Positions 26,858 through 38,088 of a DNA stretch of 64,000 nt are shown piece after piece; position 1 is the first letter of the stretch; each line of letters opens with the position of its first letter. Source of the DNA: CAWJFP01 sp963842155 (GTDB lineage Bacteria; Pseudomonadota; Alphaproteobacteria; JACZXZ01); contig CAWJFP010000038.1 in the NCBI GenBank assembly GCA_963842155.1, forward strand, positions 1-64,000, read 5' to 3'. The position numbers and the translations under genes were made by a program. Under the pieces are notes generated by a model that was given only the letters and a program-made list of their open reading frames with translations, had not been told where the DNA came from and searched no databases.

Positions 26858-28389
26858 AGCAGGCTGCCCTGGCCGCTCTCGCCTTTGGTGCCGCGCGGCG
26901 GCTTGGGCTTGGTCGGCCGAGGCGGCATCGCGGCGGCGCTCTCGGCCGCGCCTTCGATGGCGGCGCCGACGCTGCCGTCCTGGAATTCGAGCGCCACCTT
27001 CGTGCCCGGGCGCGCGGCGGCGGCGCGCGTCACCGCCTCGCCCGCCAGGTCGCGCACCAAGACATAGCCGCGCGCCAGCACGCGCTTGTAGGAGAGATTA
27101 TCGAGCCGCCGCCATAGACCGTCGAGCCTTTCCCCGCGCCGCTCGACGAGGCGCAGCAAGGCAGGGGTCATGCGATCCATCAGGCGCTGCGCCTCGCCTT
27201 CATGGCGCGCGATGGCGGCGCGCAAGGGCGCCGTGCGCAGGCCCGCCGCGGCGGCGACCAGCCCATGCCGCTTGGCGGCAATGAGATGGGCGAGCGCCTT
27301 CTTGAGGTCGGGCAAACGCGCCAGTTGCTCGCGCCGGCGCTCGATGAAATTGACGGCGGCGAAGGAGAGCCGCTCCGCGCGGTCGTCGAGTCGTTGCGCC
27401 GCGAGCTCGATGAGCCGCCTGGGATCGCTGAGGCCGCGCGCCAGGCCTTCGAGCCGCGTGCGCCGCTCCTCGAGCGAGCGCTGCAGCCCGCGATAGAGGC
27501 GCTGGCCGTATGCAAGGGTCTGGGCGAGCAGCTCGGTGCGCACCGGCACCGCCATCTCGGCCGCGGCGCTCGGGGTCGGCGCGCGGCGGTCCGAGGCGAA
27601 ATCGATGAGGGTGGTGTCGGTCTCGTGGCCGACCGCGGAGATCAGCGGAATTTGGCTCGCCGCCGCGGCGCGCACCACGATCTCCTCGTTGAAGGCCCAG
27701 AGGTCCTCGAGGCTGCCGCCGCCGCGCGCGACGATGAGGAGGTCGGGCCGCGGCACGGCGCCGCCCGGCGCGAGCCGGTTGAAGCCGGCGATCGCCGCCG
27801 CCACCTGCTCGGCCGCCCCCGTGCCCTGCACGGCCACCGGCCAGAGCAGCACCCGGCGCGGGAAGCGGTCGCCGAGGCGGTGGAGGATGTCGCGGATGAC
27901 GGCGCCCGTGGGCGAGGTCACCACGCCGATGACCTGCGGCAGGAAGGGCAGCTTGCGCTTGCGCGCGGGATCGAACAGCCCTTCGGCCGCGAGCTTGCGC
28001 TTGCGCTCCTCGAGCAGCTTCAAGAGCGCGCCCTGGCCGGCCAGCTCCATGACCTCGACGACGAGCTGATATTTCGAGCGGCCGGGATAAGTCGTGATGC
28101 GGCCGGTGCAGATCACCTCCATCCCGTCCTCGGGCTTCAAGGCGAGACGCTGGGCCGTGCCGCGCCAGCACACGGCGTCGAGCACCGAATCGGCGTCCTT
28201 GAGCGCGAAATAGCAATGGCCCGAGCCATGGCGCTTGAAGCCCGAGATCTCGCCGCGCACGCGCAGATGCTCGAAGCGCTCCTCGAGCGTGCGCTTCAGG
28301 AGCGCCGAGAGCTCGCTGACCGAGAACTCGGGCAGGTTCACGGGCGCCACAATCGCCGCCAGATTTTCCGTCGTTGCCATCGGCGGCAT
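26854..28389 (-). CDS. xseA: Exodeoxyribonuclease VII large subunit
   Basis: 511 aa (ATG codons at 28389 and 28380 are both possible). Single-strand-specific exonuclease acting with XseB. N-terminal OB-fold (LPEFSVSELSALLKRTLEERFEHLRVRGEISGFKRH...GHCYFALKD), then the catalytic region with GVVTSPTGAVIRDILHRLGDRFP, RGGGSLEDLWAFNEEIV and SAVGHETDTTLIDFASDRRAPTPSAAAE, followed by long helices and the C-terminal LARGYVLVRD. All match family order. Co-transcribed with the M23 gene (4-nt overlap). xseB is not in the window. Confidence 0.97.
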   Translation of the reverse strand: MPPMATTENLAAIVAPVNLPEFSVSELSALLKRTLEERFEHLRVRGEISGFKRHGSGHCYFALKDADSVLDAVCWRGTAQRLALKPEDGMEVICTGRITTYPGRSKYQLVVEVMELAGQGALLKLLEERKRKLAAEGLFDPARKRKLPFLPQVIGVVTSPTGAVIRDILHRLGDRFPRRVLLWPVAVQGTGAAEQVAAAIAGFNRLAPGGAVPRPDLLIVARGGGSLEDLWAFNEEIVVRAAAASQIPLISAVGHETDTTLIDFASDRRAPTPSAAAEMAVPVRTELLAQTLAYGQRLYRGLQRSLEERRTRLEGLARGLSDPRRLIELAAQRLDDRAERLSFAAVNFIERRREQLARLPDLKKALAHLIAAKRHGLVAAAAGLRTAPLRAAIARHEGEAQRLMDRMTPALLRLVERRGERLDGLWRRLDNLSYKRVLARGYVLVRDLAGEAVTRAAAARPGTKVALEFQDGSVGAAIEGAAESAAAMPPRPTKPKPPRGTKGESGQGSLL

Positions 28390-28450
28390 GTTACAACTCG
28401 CGCCCGGGAAATGAAATCGAGCGGCGGGACGGCGAGGGGGCGGCGGAGCG

Positions 28451-29725
28451 ATGCGTATCTTGATCGTGGGCTCGGGCGGGCGCGAGCATGCGCTGGCTTG
28501 GGCGCTCGCCGCCTCGCCGCTGGCCGAGAAAATCTATTGCGCGCCGGGCAATGCAGGCATCGCCGAGGAGGCGGAGCGCGTTCCTCTCCAGGCCGACGAT
28601 CTCGACGGCCTGACGCGCTTCGCCAAGGAGCGCGCCATCGATCTCGTGGTGGTAGGACCGGAGGCGCCGCTCGTCGCCGGCCTGGTCGATCGCCTCGAGG
28701 AGGCCGGCATCAAGGCCTTCGGGCCGAGCGCCGCCGCGGCGGCGCTCGAGGGCTCCAAGGGCTTCATGAAGGACCTCTGCGCCAAATACGATATCCCGAC
28801 GGCCGCCTATGGCCGTTTCAGCGATGTCAGCGAGGCCAAGAAATTCATCCGCGCGCGCGGCGCGCCCATCGTGGTGAAGGCCGACGGACTCGCGGCGGGC
28901 AAGGGCGTGACGGTCGCCGCGACCGTGGCGGAAGCGGAGGCGGCGGTCGACGCGGCGCTCCTCGAGAGGCGCTTCGGCGCCGCGGGCGGCGCGCTCGTGA
29001 TCGAGGAATTCCTGCCGGGCGAGGAGGCCAGCCTCTTGGCGCTCGTCGACGGCGAGAACTACCTCATGCTGCCCTCGGCCCAGGATCATAAGGCGGCCTT
29101 CGACGGCGACAAGGGGCCGAACACGGGCGGCATGGGCGCCTATTCGCCCGCACCCGTCGTGACCGCAGCGGTGCAGGCGGAGGTGGAGCGCAGGATAATC
29201 GCCCCCACAATCGCCGCCATGCGCGCCGAGGGCCGCCCCTTCCGCGGCATCCTCTATGCCGGCATCATGATCGGTCCCGAGGGGCCGAAGCTGCTCGAAT
29301 ATAATGTCCGCTTCGGCGATCCGGAATGCCAGGCGCTGCTCGTGCGGCTGATGTCGGACCCGCTGCCCGCGCTTCTGGCGGCACGCGACGGTCAGCTCAA
29401 ATTCTTCGGCCTCCGATGGCATGATGAGCCCTCGCTTTGCGTGGTGATGGCGAGCCGCGGCTATCCCGGCCCCTACAAGACGGGCAGCGAGATCCGCAAT
29501 CTCGAGGCGGCGCGGGAGGTGGAGGGCGTCACCATCTTCCATGCCGGGACCGAGCGGCGCGATGGCAAGCTTCTGGCCATGGGCGGGCGCGTGCTCGGCG
29601 TCACCGCGCGGGGCCCGAGCCTCGCCGAGGCGCAGGCCCGCGCCTACCGCGCGATCGATCTCATCGACTGGCCCGAGGGCTTCTGCCGGCGCGACATCGG
29701 TTGGCGCGCGCTGGGCCGGGGCTGA
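28451..29725 (+). CDS. purD: Phosphoribosylamine-glycine ligase
   Basis: 424 aa. Catalyses the second step of de novo purine synthesis (phosphoribosylamine + glycine + ATP). N-terminal domain opens MRILIVGSGGREHALAWAL. ATP-grasp portion: KGFMKDLCAKYDIPTA, PIVVKADGLAAGKGVTVA, EEFLPGEEASL, then QDHKAAFDGDKGPNTGGMGAYSP and the metal site NVRFGDPECQALLVRL. C-terminal domain ends in RAIDLIDWPEGFCRRDIGWRAL. Usual length. Divergent from xseA with about 60 nt between, which must hold both promoters. Confidence 0.98.
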   Translation: MRILIVGSGGREHALAWALAASPLAEKIYCAPGNAGIAEEAERVPLQADDLDGLTRFAKERAIDLVVVGPEAPLVAGLVDRLEEAGIKAFGPSAAAAALEGSKGFMKDLCAKYDIPTAAYGRFSDVSEAKKFIRARGAPIVVKADGLAAGKGVTVAATVAEAEAAVDAALLERRFGAAGGALVIEEFLPGEEASLLALVDGENYLMLPSAQDHKAAFDGDKGPNTGGMGAYSPAPVVTAAVQAEVERRIIAPTIAAMRAEGRPFRGILYAGIMIGPEGPKLLEYNVRFGDPECQALLVRLMSDPLPALLAARDGQLKFFGLRWHDEPSLCVVMASRGYPGPYKTGSEIRNLEAAREVEGVTIFHAGTERRDGKLLAMGGRVLGVTARGPSLAEAQARAYRAIDLIDWPEGFCRRDIGWRALGRG

Positions 29726-29861
29726 CGGCGGGTCGATCGCGCTTCGCGCCAGGGGACAAAGATGTTTGATGCGGCAAAGAAGTTTGCTTTCGCCCGATGC
29801 GCAGCCTAGCTTTCTGCCTTTCGGCGGCGCAGCAGCCGCGCCTTCCGGCCCGGAGACGACG

Positions 29862-30923
29862 ATGAACGTGATGCCCGCCCCGAAGACGCATCCGCGCGAG
29901 CGCCTCGAATTCCCGCTCGCCGAGCCGCCCGCGCCCGGCAGCACGATTGAGCTGGCGCCCGGCATCCATTGGCTGCGCATGCCGCTGCCCTTCGCCCTCG
30001 ACCATATCAATCTCTGGCTGCTCGAGGACGGGCCGGGCTGGACGATCGTCGATACGGGCTTCGGGCGAGGCGAGAAGACGAAGGAGCTGTGGCAGCAGGT
30101 CTTCGCCGCGACGCTCGGGCGGAGGACGGTCACGCGCGTGCTGGTGACCCATTTCCACCCCGACCATATGGGCCTCGCCGGCTGGCTCTGCGAGCACTTC
30201 GAGGCGCCGCTCTGGTGCACGCAGGCGGAATGGCTCACGGCCCATCTGGTGCGTCAGGGCGGCGGCGGCGGCGACGTCTCCAAGCGCCTTGAGCATTACC
30301 GCGCGCACGGGCTGCCCGCGGACCAGCTCGACGCCTTCCGCGAGCGCGGCAATCCCTTCGCCGAGAACGTCGTGCCCGTGCCGCTTTCCTATCGCCGCAT
30401 CATGGAGGGCGACGAGATCGAGATCGGCGGCCGGCAGTGGCGCGTCATCGTCGGCTTCGGCCATGCGCCCGAGCATGCCTGCCTCTACCAGCGCGAGCTC
30501 GGCGTGCTGATCTCGGGCGACCAGGTGCTGCCCAAGATCACCACCAACGTCAGCGTCTGGCCCGACCAGCCCGAAGGCGATCCGCTCAAGCTCTATCTCG
30601 ATTCGATGGCGAAATTCCGGCCGCTGCCCGAGGAGAGCTTCGTGCTGCCCTCGCACGGCCTGCCCTTCCTCGGGCTGCATCTGCGCTTGGGCCAGCTCGC
30701 CGAGCATCACGAGGAGCGCCTCGAGGTCACCTACGAGGCCTGCGCCGCGCCGCGCAGCGCGGTCGAGCTCATTCCCGTGCTGTTCAAGCGCGCGCTCGAC
30801 CTGCATCAGCTCGGCTTCGCCATCGGCGAAGCGCTCGCCCATGTGAATTATCTGGTGGGCGCGGGTCGGCTTGCCCGGGTGAAAAGCGAGGACGGGGTCT
30901 ATCGCTTCGTCAAGCGACGCTGA
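29862..30923 (+). CDS. MBL-fold metallo-hydrolase
   Basis: 353 aa from ATG 29862 (MNVMPAPKTHPRERLEF); the frame is open further upstream but that stretch is unconserved. Metallo-beta-lactamase fold: WTIVDTGFGRGEKT (strand with Asp), the HFHPDHMG motif giving two zinc sites, GFGHAPEHACLY (third His region), LISGDQVLPKITTNVSVWP (Asp bridging ligand) and SHGLPFLGL (last His). A C-terminal helical domain (about 280-353) has winged-helix-like GEALAHVNYLVGAGRLARV. Similar proteins are thiolesterase/glyoxalase II-like. Substrate unknown. Next is an intergenic repeat. Confidence 0.9.
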   Translation: MNVMPAPKTHPRERLEFPLAEPPAPGSTIELAPGIHWLRMPLPFALDHINLWLLEDGPGWTIVDTGFGRGEKTKELWQQVFAATLGRRTVTRVLVTHFHPDHMGLAGWLCEHFEAPLWCTQAEWLTAHLVRQGGGGGDVSKRLEHYRAHGLPADQLDAFRERGNPFAENVVPVPLSYRRIMEGDEIEIGGRQWRVIVGFGHAPEHACLYQRELGVLISGDQVLPKITTNVSVWPDQPEGDPLKLYLDSMAKFRPLPEESFVLPSHGLPFLGLHLRLGQLAEHHEERLEVTYEACAAPRSAVELIPVLFKRALDLHQLGFAIGEALAHVNYLVGAGRLARVKSEDGVYRFVKRR

Positions 30924-30954
30924 GTTTGAAGGGCGATAAAATTCAGCACTCAAT

Positions 30955-31081
30955 CGTCATGCCCGGCCCCCCGGGTCCGGCCTTTGGCCGGTCCGAGGGC
31001 AAGCTTCACGTGCCGGGCATCCACGTCTTTTTTGCCCAGATTCGAAGACGTGGATCGCCGGCACGGGGGCCGGCGATGACG
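30955..31081 (+). repeat. Dispersed palindromic intergenic repeat, copy 2
   Basis: Begins CGTCATGCCCGG and ends GCCGGCGATGACG, with CATCCACGTCTT and GAAGACGTGGATCG forming an inverted core. Same family as the copies at 8485 and 32641. Confidence 0.7.
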
Positions 31082-31148
31082 AATTGGGCTATTGATTGAG
31101 CGCCGAGACCTGCTTTTCACCATCGCAGGAGATGCGCGCGCGGCGGGC

Positions 31149-31884
31149 CTATTTCTCCGCTTCCTGGACCAGCGCCGCGCCCAGGATGGCGCCCTGCCCG
31201 TCGCCCGTCTTGACGTCGGATTGGAGGAGGAAGGCGCAGCCTTGCTTCGCCATCGGCTCGACCGCGACCTCGACCGTCTCGGCCTTGCCGTCCCAGCGGC
31301 CGACGCGGCGCAGCTCGCGCACCGCGTTATAGTCGCGCGCGGTGCGGCCCTCGTTCTCGCCGCGCGCGACCGGCGTCTCGTCGGCGCGGTCGAACAGCGC
31401 CATCCATAAGGTCGCCGTGCCGCCATAGCTCGCGGCGGGCAGCGCCACGACATAATGGTCGCGGTCCGGCTCGCTCACGGAGAGGGCGAGCTTGGGCGCC
31501 TCCCGGCGCGCGGCCGCGATGAGCCCGTCCACGGCCAGCCGGTCCGAGCCGGTGGCGTCCGCCTTGCCGTCGACGACGATCTCGGGCGTGTAGAGATAGC
31601 GCGAGCCCAGGCGCTGGGCGTAGCCGCGCTGGCGGTCGGTCGCCGAGGGCGAGGCGAAGGGATCTTTCCAGCCGATATAATCCCAATAATCGACATGGAA
31701 GCCGAGGGCGACGAGGTTGGGCTGTTTCGCGAGCTCGCCCAGATAGGCGTCGGCCGGCGGACAGCTCGAGCAGCCCTGCGAGGTGAAGAGCTCGACGACG
31801 ACGGGCTGCTCGCCCGCCGCCGCGGGAAGGGCCGCGAGGCTGAGCCAAAGGCCGGCGAGCAGGAAGCGTTTCGTGCTCGATCAT
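31149..31884 (-). CDS. DUF1223 thioredoxin-fold secreted protein, one +1 frameshift
   Basis: Periplasmic protein of the DUF1223 family. In the long frame the sequence runs FLLAGLWLSLAALPAAAGE (signal), then VVVELFTSQGCSSCPPADAYL with a thioredoxin-like CSSC, LVALGFHVDYWDYIGWKDPFASP, YTPEIVVDGKADATGSDR and the C-terminal beta domain (ASYGGTATLWMALFD). That frame has no start codon downstream of an in-frame TGA. The ATG at 31884 (MIEHE) is one base out of phase and rejoins it if one A of an AAA run near 31870 is removed. Span is 3n+1, giving about 244 aa. Function of the family is uncertain. Confidence 0.8.
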
Positions 31885-31993
31885 GGCGAGCACCATAACG
31901 CCTCGCCGGAGCGCACCTAAGTAAATTGTCGTCACAGCTCCGTGATGCGCTGCCCTTCGCACGCGCAAGGCGGGTCCCACCGGCCGTTAACCA

Positions 31994-32575
31994 TCATGCG
32001 AGCAGCGCCAATGTCCCGCCGGCGATGGCATCGAGCGTGGCGCGGTCGGCGCCGAGCCTCGAGCGCACGCGGAGCCCGTCGATGGCGGCGAGGATGAGGC
32101 GTGCGAGATCGCGAGGGCTCCGCTCGGGCGCGATCTCGCCATTGTCCTGCGCCTCGGCGAGGCGGCGGGCGACGAGTTCCTCCATGGCGGCGCTTTGCGC
32201 GCCGAGCCGAACCGCGACCTCCGCGTCGCGCGCGCCGAGCTCGCAAGCCGCGTTGACGGCGAAGCAGCCGCGCCGCTGCGGATCGCCCGCGGCGAAGTCG
32301 ACCAGCTCGGCGAAGAGCGCGCGCAAGCCCTCCGCCGCCGAGGCCGCGCGCTCGAGCGCGCCCAGCCGCGGCCGCAGCACCTGCTCGATATAGCGGTCGA
32401 GGGCCTTGAGATAGAGGCTGTGCTTGTCGCCGAAGGTGGCGTAGAGGCTCGCGCGGCTGATCCCCATCGCCGCCACCAGCTCGTCCACCGACGTGCCCTC
32501 GTAGCCCTGGCGCCAAAAGAGTTGCATGGCCTTGCGCAGGGCAATATTTGGATCGAACGATTTGGAACGAGCCAT
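31994..32575 (-). CDS. TetR/AcrR-family transcriptional regulator
   Basis: 193 aa. N-terminal HTH: ALRKAMQLFWRQGYEGTSVDELVAAMGISRASLYATFGDKHSLYLKAL, the classic TetR recognition helix with YxTFGDK. The C-terminal ligand-binding helices (about 60-190) contain RRGCFAVNAACELG, as in the AcrR/YxaF-like subgroup. Likely a repressor of a neighbouring or distant detoxification gene. The closest same-strand gene (DUF1223) starts 110 nt downstream. No obvious palindromic operator was found in the short upstream stretch. Confidence 0.92.
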   Translation of the reverse strand: MARSKSFDPNIALRKAMQLFWRQGYEGTSVDELVAAMGISRASLYATFGDKHSLYLKALDRYIEQVLRPRLGALERAASAAEGLRALFAELVDFAAGDPQRRGCFAVNAACELGARDAEVAVRLGAQSAAMEELVARRLAEAQDNGEIAPERSPRDLARLILAAIDGLRVRSRLGADRATLDAIAGGTLALLA

Positions 32576-32640
32576 ATGGAATTTTAATCGAGAACGATTG
32601 GATGGTCAAATATATTTGGAAATGATCGCTCCGCCGCCCT

Positions 32641-32734
32641 CGTCATGCGCCGGCCACCGTGCCGGCGATCCACGTCTTGCTTTTTGGGCCGGAAGAAAGA
32701 CGTGGATGCGCCGGCACAAGGCCGGGCATGACGG
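32641..32734 (+). repeat. Dispersed palindromic intergenic repeat, copy 3
   Basis: CGTCATGCGCCGG ... GATCCACGTCTTGC ... AAAGACGTGGATGCGCCGG ... GGGCATGACGG. Inverted arrangement like the copies at 8485 and 30955. Lies between acnA and the TetR gene. Confidence 0.7.
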
Positions 32735-32791
32735 GTAGGGATTGGTCGGGCGTCGGACGTTCTGAATCAATCGAAGACTCAACTATTCGAT

Positions 32792-35496
<2,705 letters not shown>

Positions 35497-35807
35497 AAGA
35501 TGCCTCCTCGGCTAGAGCGGGGCGGGGCCGCTCGCCGCGGACGGCGGTGCGGGACGCGCCACGATTTCGGGGCATTATTGCAGCGCAATATGGGGGCGTA
35601 AAGGGAGGGGGACCGGGAGGGAGGGAGGGAGGGACAGAGGGAGCAAATTGAGGCATAGGCCATTGGCTGGCGATGACGCAAGTCATTTGCCGACGCCTTT
35701 TCTGATTTTACAGCTCGAATTCCGAAACAGCGTCAGCGCGCGGTCTCGGCGCATCGAATTCGATCCGTCCCGCATCGCAAGCGCCATCATGCGGCCCCAC
35801 GCTGCGG
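35497..35807. other. Intergenic region left of the Ubl island
   Basis: No gene seen. Holds the acnA promoter side and a short GGGA tandem tract (about 35604-35640, GGGAGG repeated). The sequence from about 35640 on has lower GC, marking entry into the accessory island. No flanking direct repeat or tRNA was found. Confidence 0.4.
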
Positions 35808-37103
35808 TTAGACTGTGGCGCGCTCCTCGATATGGCCGATTGGGCATCTGGAATGTTGCGCAACCGAAGACCGCCAGACTGTTTCTGGACGAAGCAAGGT
35901 CAAATACACCTGCTGATCTATGGGCGTTTGCCCGCCAATTGCGGATAGAAAATATGCGATCTGCAACAAACCGGCCATGAATGAAACAAAAGCGACGGTG
36001 GGGATCAGACGTTCAAATGGATCGTCACTCGGATGTAGGCAGCCAGCACACGGTAATCCTGGCATGTGGAAGGAAGCCATAGCCGACCAATGCGTCGTTG
36101 CGCCAATGCCGAGCCAAGGCGGTTGCGCTCGCTGTACATTCCAACGCGTGGGAATGTTATCGACGCCAACGAGAACGCGTTCGGCCAGCCTTCCGTTCGC
36201 GTGTACGCCTTCATAGCGCAGCTCAACCGGTTGAACGGAAATGCCACCCAGATCCAGCTCGCTCAAATGGGTGGCCTTCGCTTGCGAAAGATGATCGCGG
36301 AGGAGCAGCATATAGCGGTTGAGATTTGTGCCTTCAGCGATGTCATATTCGAAGATGCGGGCGAGGCCGCGTACACCCGGAATTCGGCTTAGTGCGTATA
36401 AGGCGGCATTCGTTATCGCGCCTCCGCTGACAATGTCGAAGCTCCCCAGATCATTGGGCATCGGGCTCTCCAGCGGGGCGAGCGCGAAGATGATGTCGGA
36501 AATCGGCTTCAAGAGCTCATCGAACATCTGATGATCCCGAGCGAAGGGCCGAAGTTTCCTCATCGCAGCTTTGAAAGCCTCAGATGCCGCCAAAGCAGCT
36601 CCAGCCATCGCCCCAAGAGGCCATATGACAGAGCGTTTCCAGGCGGGATGTGGTGCCAGCGTGGACAGGCTGGCACTCCATGGCTCCGCCGCCAAGGAGA
36701 TAAAAGCTCTTGATTCGGACACGGGCGCTGTCGCCCCCAAGCAAATTTCGAGGTCAATAGGTCCGCTCGGCACTTTCGCCTCAAATCGCGGTGCCGGGAC
36801 AATGCGACCGTCCGCGTCCGTGAGCGCACCCATGATGCACTTGCCCTTCAAAGGCGGCTGAATACCGGCAAGGGCTACATCCGGTGCCAACAGGTACACA
36901 CTGTGGCCTGAGCGCGCGCACAGCAAGGCAGTTGTGACGAAGGCCGATTGTGCCGACGGAGAAGCGAGCGTCTTCTCGTCCGCGACCACCGCCACGCGCG
37001 TGTTCGTGAGCGCATCAAGGAGCATGGCATCGGTGACTTCCGCACGAAGCTCATCACGCATGAGCAAAAGGGTTCTGCTCAGTGACTCATGCAGATCTGT
37101 CAT
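35808..37103 (-). CDS. E1-like ThiF-family adenylyltransferase of a bacterial ubiquitin-like system
   Basis: 431 aa. The C-terminal half is an E1/ThiF adenylation fold: SFDIVSGGAITNAALYALSR (glycine loop, about 221-240), FEYDIAEGTNLNRY (253-264, matching the DxxxxxxNLxRQ motif of E1 enzymes), VGVDNIPTRW (312-321) and a CAGC pair (352/355) with a further Cys (C420 in RCPIGH), likely a zinc knuckle as in E1/MoeB enzymes. The N-terminal ~190 aa (NTRVAVVADEKTLASPS) is an unassigned alpha/beta domain. ATG overlaps the JAMM gene stop (ATGA). Expected to adenylate the C-terminus of the adjacent Ubl. Role of the N-terminal domain is unknown. Confidence 0.85.
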   Translation of the reverse strand: MTDLHESLSRTLLLMRDELRAEVTDAMLLDALTNTRVAVVADEKTLASPSAQSAFVTTALLCARSGHSVYLLAPDVALAGIQPPLKGKCIMGALTDADGRIVPAPRFEAKVPSGPIDLEICLGATAPVSESRAFISLAAEPWSASLSTLAPHPAWKRSVIWPLGAMAGAALAASEAFKAAMRKLRPFARDHQMFDELLKPISDIIFALAPLESPMPNDLGSFDIVSGGAITNAALYALSRIPGVRGLARIFEYDIAEGTNLNRYMLLLRDHLSQAKATHLSELDLGGISVQPVELRYEGVHANGRLAERVLVGVDNIPTRWNVQRAQPPWLGIGATTHWSAMASFHMPGLPCAGCLHPSDDPFERLIPTVAFVSFMAGLLQIAYFLSAIGGQTPIDQQVYLTLLRPETVWRSSVAQHSRCPIGHIEERATV

Positions 37104-37547
37104 GGCCTAATCAAAATCGTGTCATTCGGCGCAAGCGCGTTCCATGCGCCGGTTTCGGCAATTTCCGCCAGGTAGCTGTCGTCGAGTGATGGCGCCCGCA
37201 TTCCAAAATCGGGAATAACGAGCGATAGAAACCCCGGTGTATGGACGATCGGGAACGCGTCGTCGGTCGCGGAATGAAACGCCTCATACGGGTGCGTATG
37301 CACTTGCACCCGAACGCCATGCCGGATCTGGGCCAGCTCAAGCCAAAATGTATTGAGCCACGCGTCGTCAACTTGAAAGTCGCCGGCATGGCCGCGGTGC
37401 TCGCCGTGAACGAACTCGTGCAATCACGCCAGGGGAATCCCACGGGCTAATCCACAGCACTTGGCATTCCCGCCGGCCACGACCGCATTCACGGAAGTGC
37501 GCAAAGGTTTCCGCCAACAGGTCTGCGGCAATGGAAAAGCGGCTCAG
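37100..37547 (-). CDS. JAMM/MPN (JAB1-like) metalloprotease, one +1 frameshift
   Basis: Read in two frames: FSIAADLLAETFAHFRECG...RRECQVLWISPWDSPGVIARV, then, after one extra T near 37412, HGEHRGHAGDFQVDDAWL and VQVHTHPYEAFHSATDDAFP. The HxHP...SxxD motif is the JAMM zinc/catalytic signature, and Glu of RREC is the likely catalytic acid. Span 37100-37547 is 3n+1, giving 148 aa. The frame has no ATG/GTG; CTG at 37545-37547 overlaps the Ubl stop as CTGA, which suggests translational coupling or a base error in the start. Expected role: trim the Ubl C-terminus or remove it from targets. Confidence 0.8.
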
Positions 37548-37957
37548 AGCGCGCCGCCTTTGACCGCGCCGGGACGCAGCAAAAGCTTCTCGCAGGGCTT
37601 CACATCTGCCGCGCGCAGAGTTTGGTTGTCGTCAAGTTCGCGCCCGCCGGTGGTGAAGAGCGAGAGCGTGTGGGGGTTGGGCGGCGACCCGAAGGCCGTT
37701 ATAGCGCGTGCCAGCAACGCCTTCACAAGTTCATCGGCCTTGACCTCGATCTCCCGCTCGAGTCCGTTGTAGATGACGGTGACCTTGAAGCTCCGCGGAT
37801 GCTCGCGTACTTCCTGCAACTCGACTTCGGCGCGTTCGAGATTACCTTCGGCTAGCTGAAGCGCGCCGGCCGCCTGGCGAACCTCGTCGCTCGCCTTTTC
37901 CAAGTTCACAACGGCGCGCTTGAGGTCTTCGTCGTCGCTGCAATCAATTTCGGTCAT
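37544..37957 (-). CDS. Ubiquitin-like modifier with N-terminal coiled coil
   Basis: 137 aa from ATG 37957 (MTEIDCSDDEDLKRAV), chosen for GGAGG 5 nt upstream. Residues about 5-52 are heptad-rich helix (NLEKASDEVRQAAGALQLAEG). Residues about 57-137 look like a beta-grasp fold: FKVTVIYNGLEREIEVKAD, LLARAITAFG, LSLFTTGGRELDDNQTLRAADV, KLLLRPG. The protein ends VKGGAL, so a Gly-Gly sits two residues from the end and would be exposed by removal of Ala-Leu. I do not assign a Pfam family with certainty (DUF2604-like is my best guess). First gene of the Ubl-JAMM-E1 operon. Confidence 0.8.
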   Translation of the reverse strand: MTEIDCSDDEDLKRAVVNLEKASDEVRQAAGALQLAEGNLERAEVELQEVREHPRSFKVTVIYNGLEREIEVKADELVKALLARAITAFGSPPNPHTLSLFTTGGRELDDNQTLRAADVKPCEKLLLRPGAVKGGAL

Positions 37958-38088
37958 TGTGTCCTCCAAAGTTTGGTCGACCTAGGCCAGCTACGCCCTT
38001 CATTGAGATATACCCAGCAACGCCGCGGTTTCAGAATTTTTTGTAGGCAATTCCGAAATCGCCTTTTGCAGCGGCATAAGTAAGTAAG

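Noticed and set aside
35600..35640. GGGAGG tract as an attachment site or CRISPR-like array
   Set aside because: Only a short simple repeat with no spacers and no second copy at the other end of the island.
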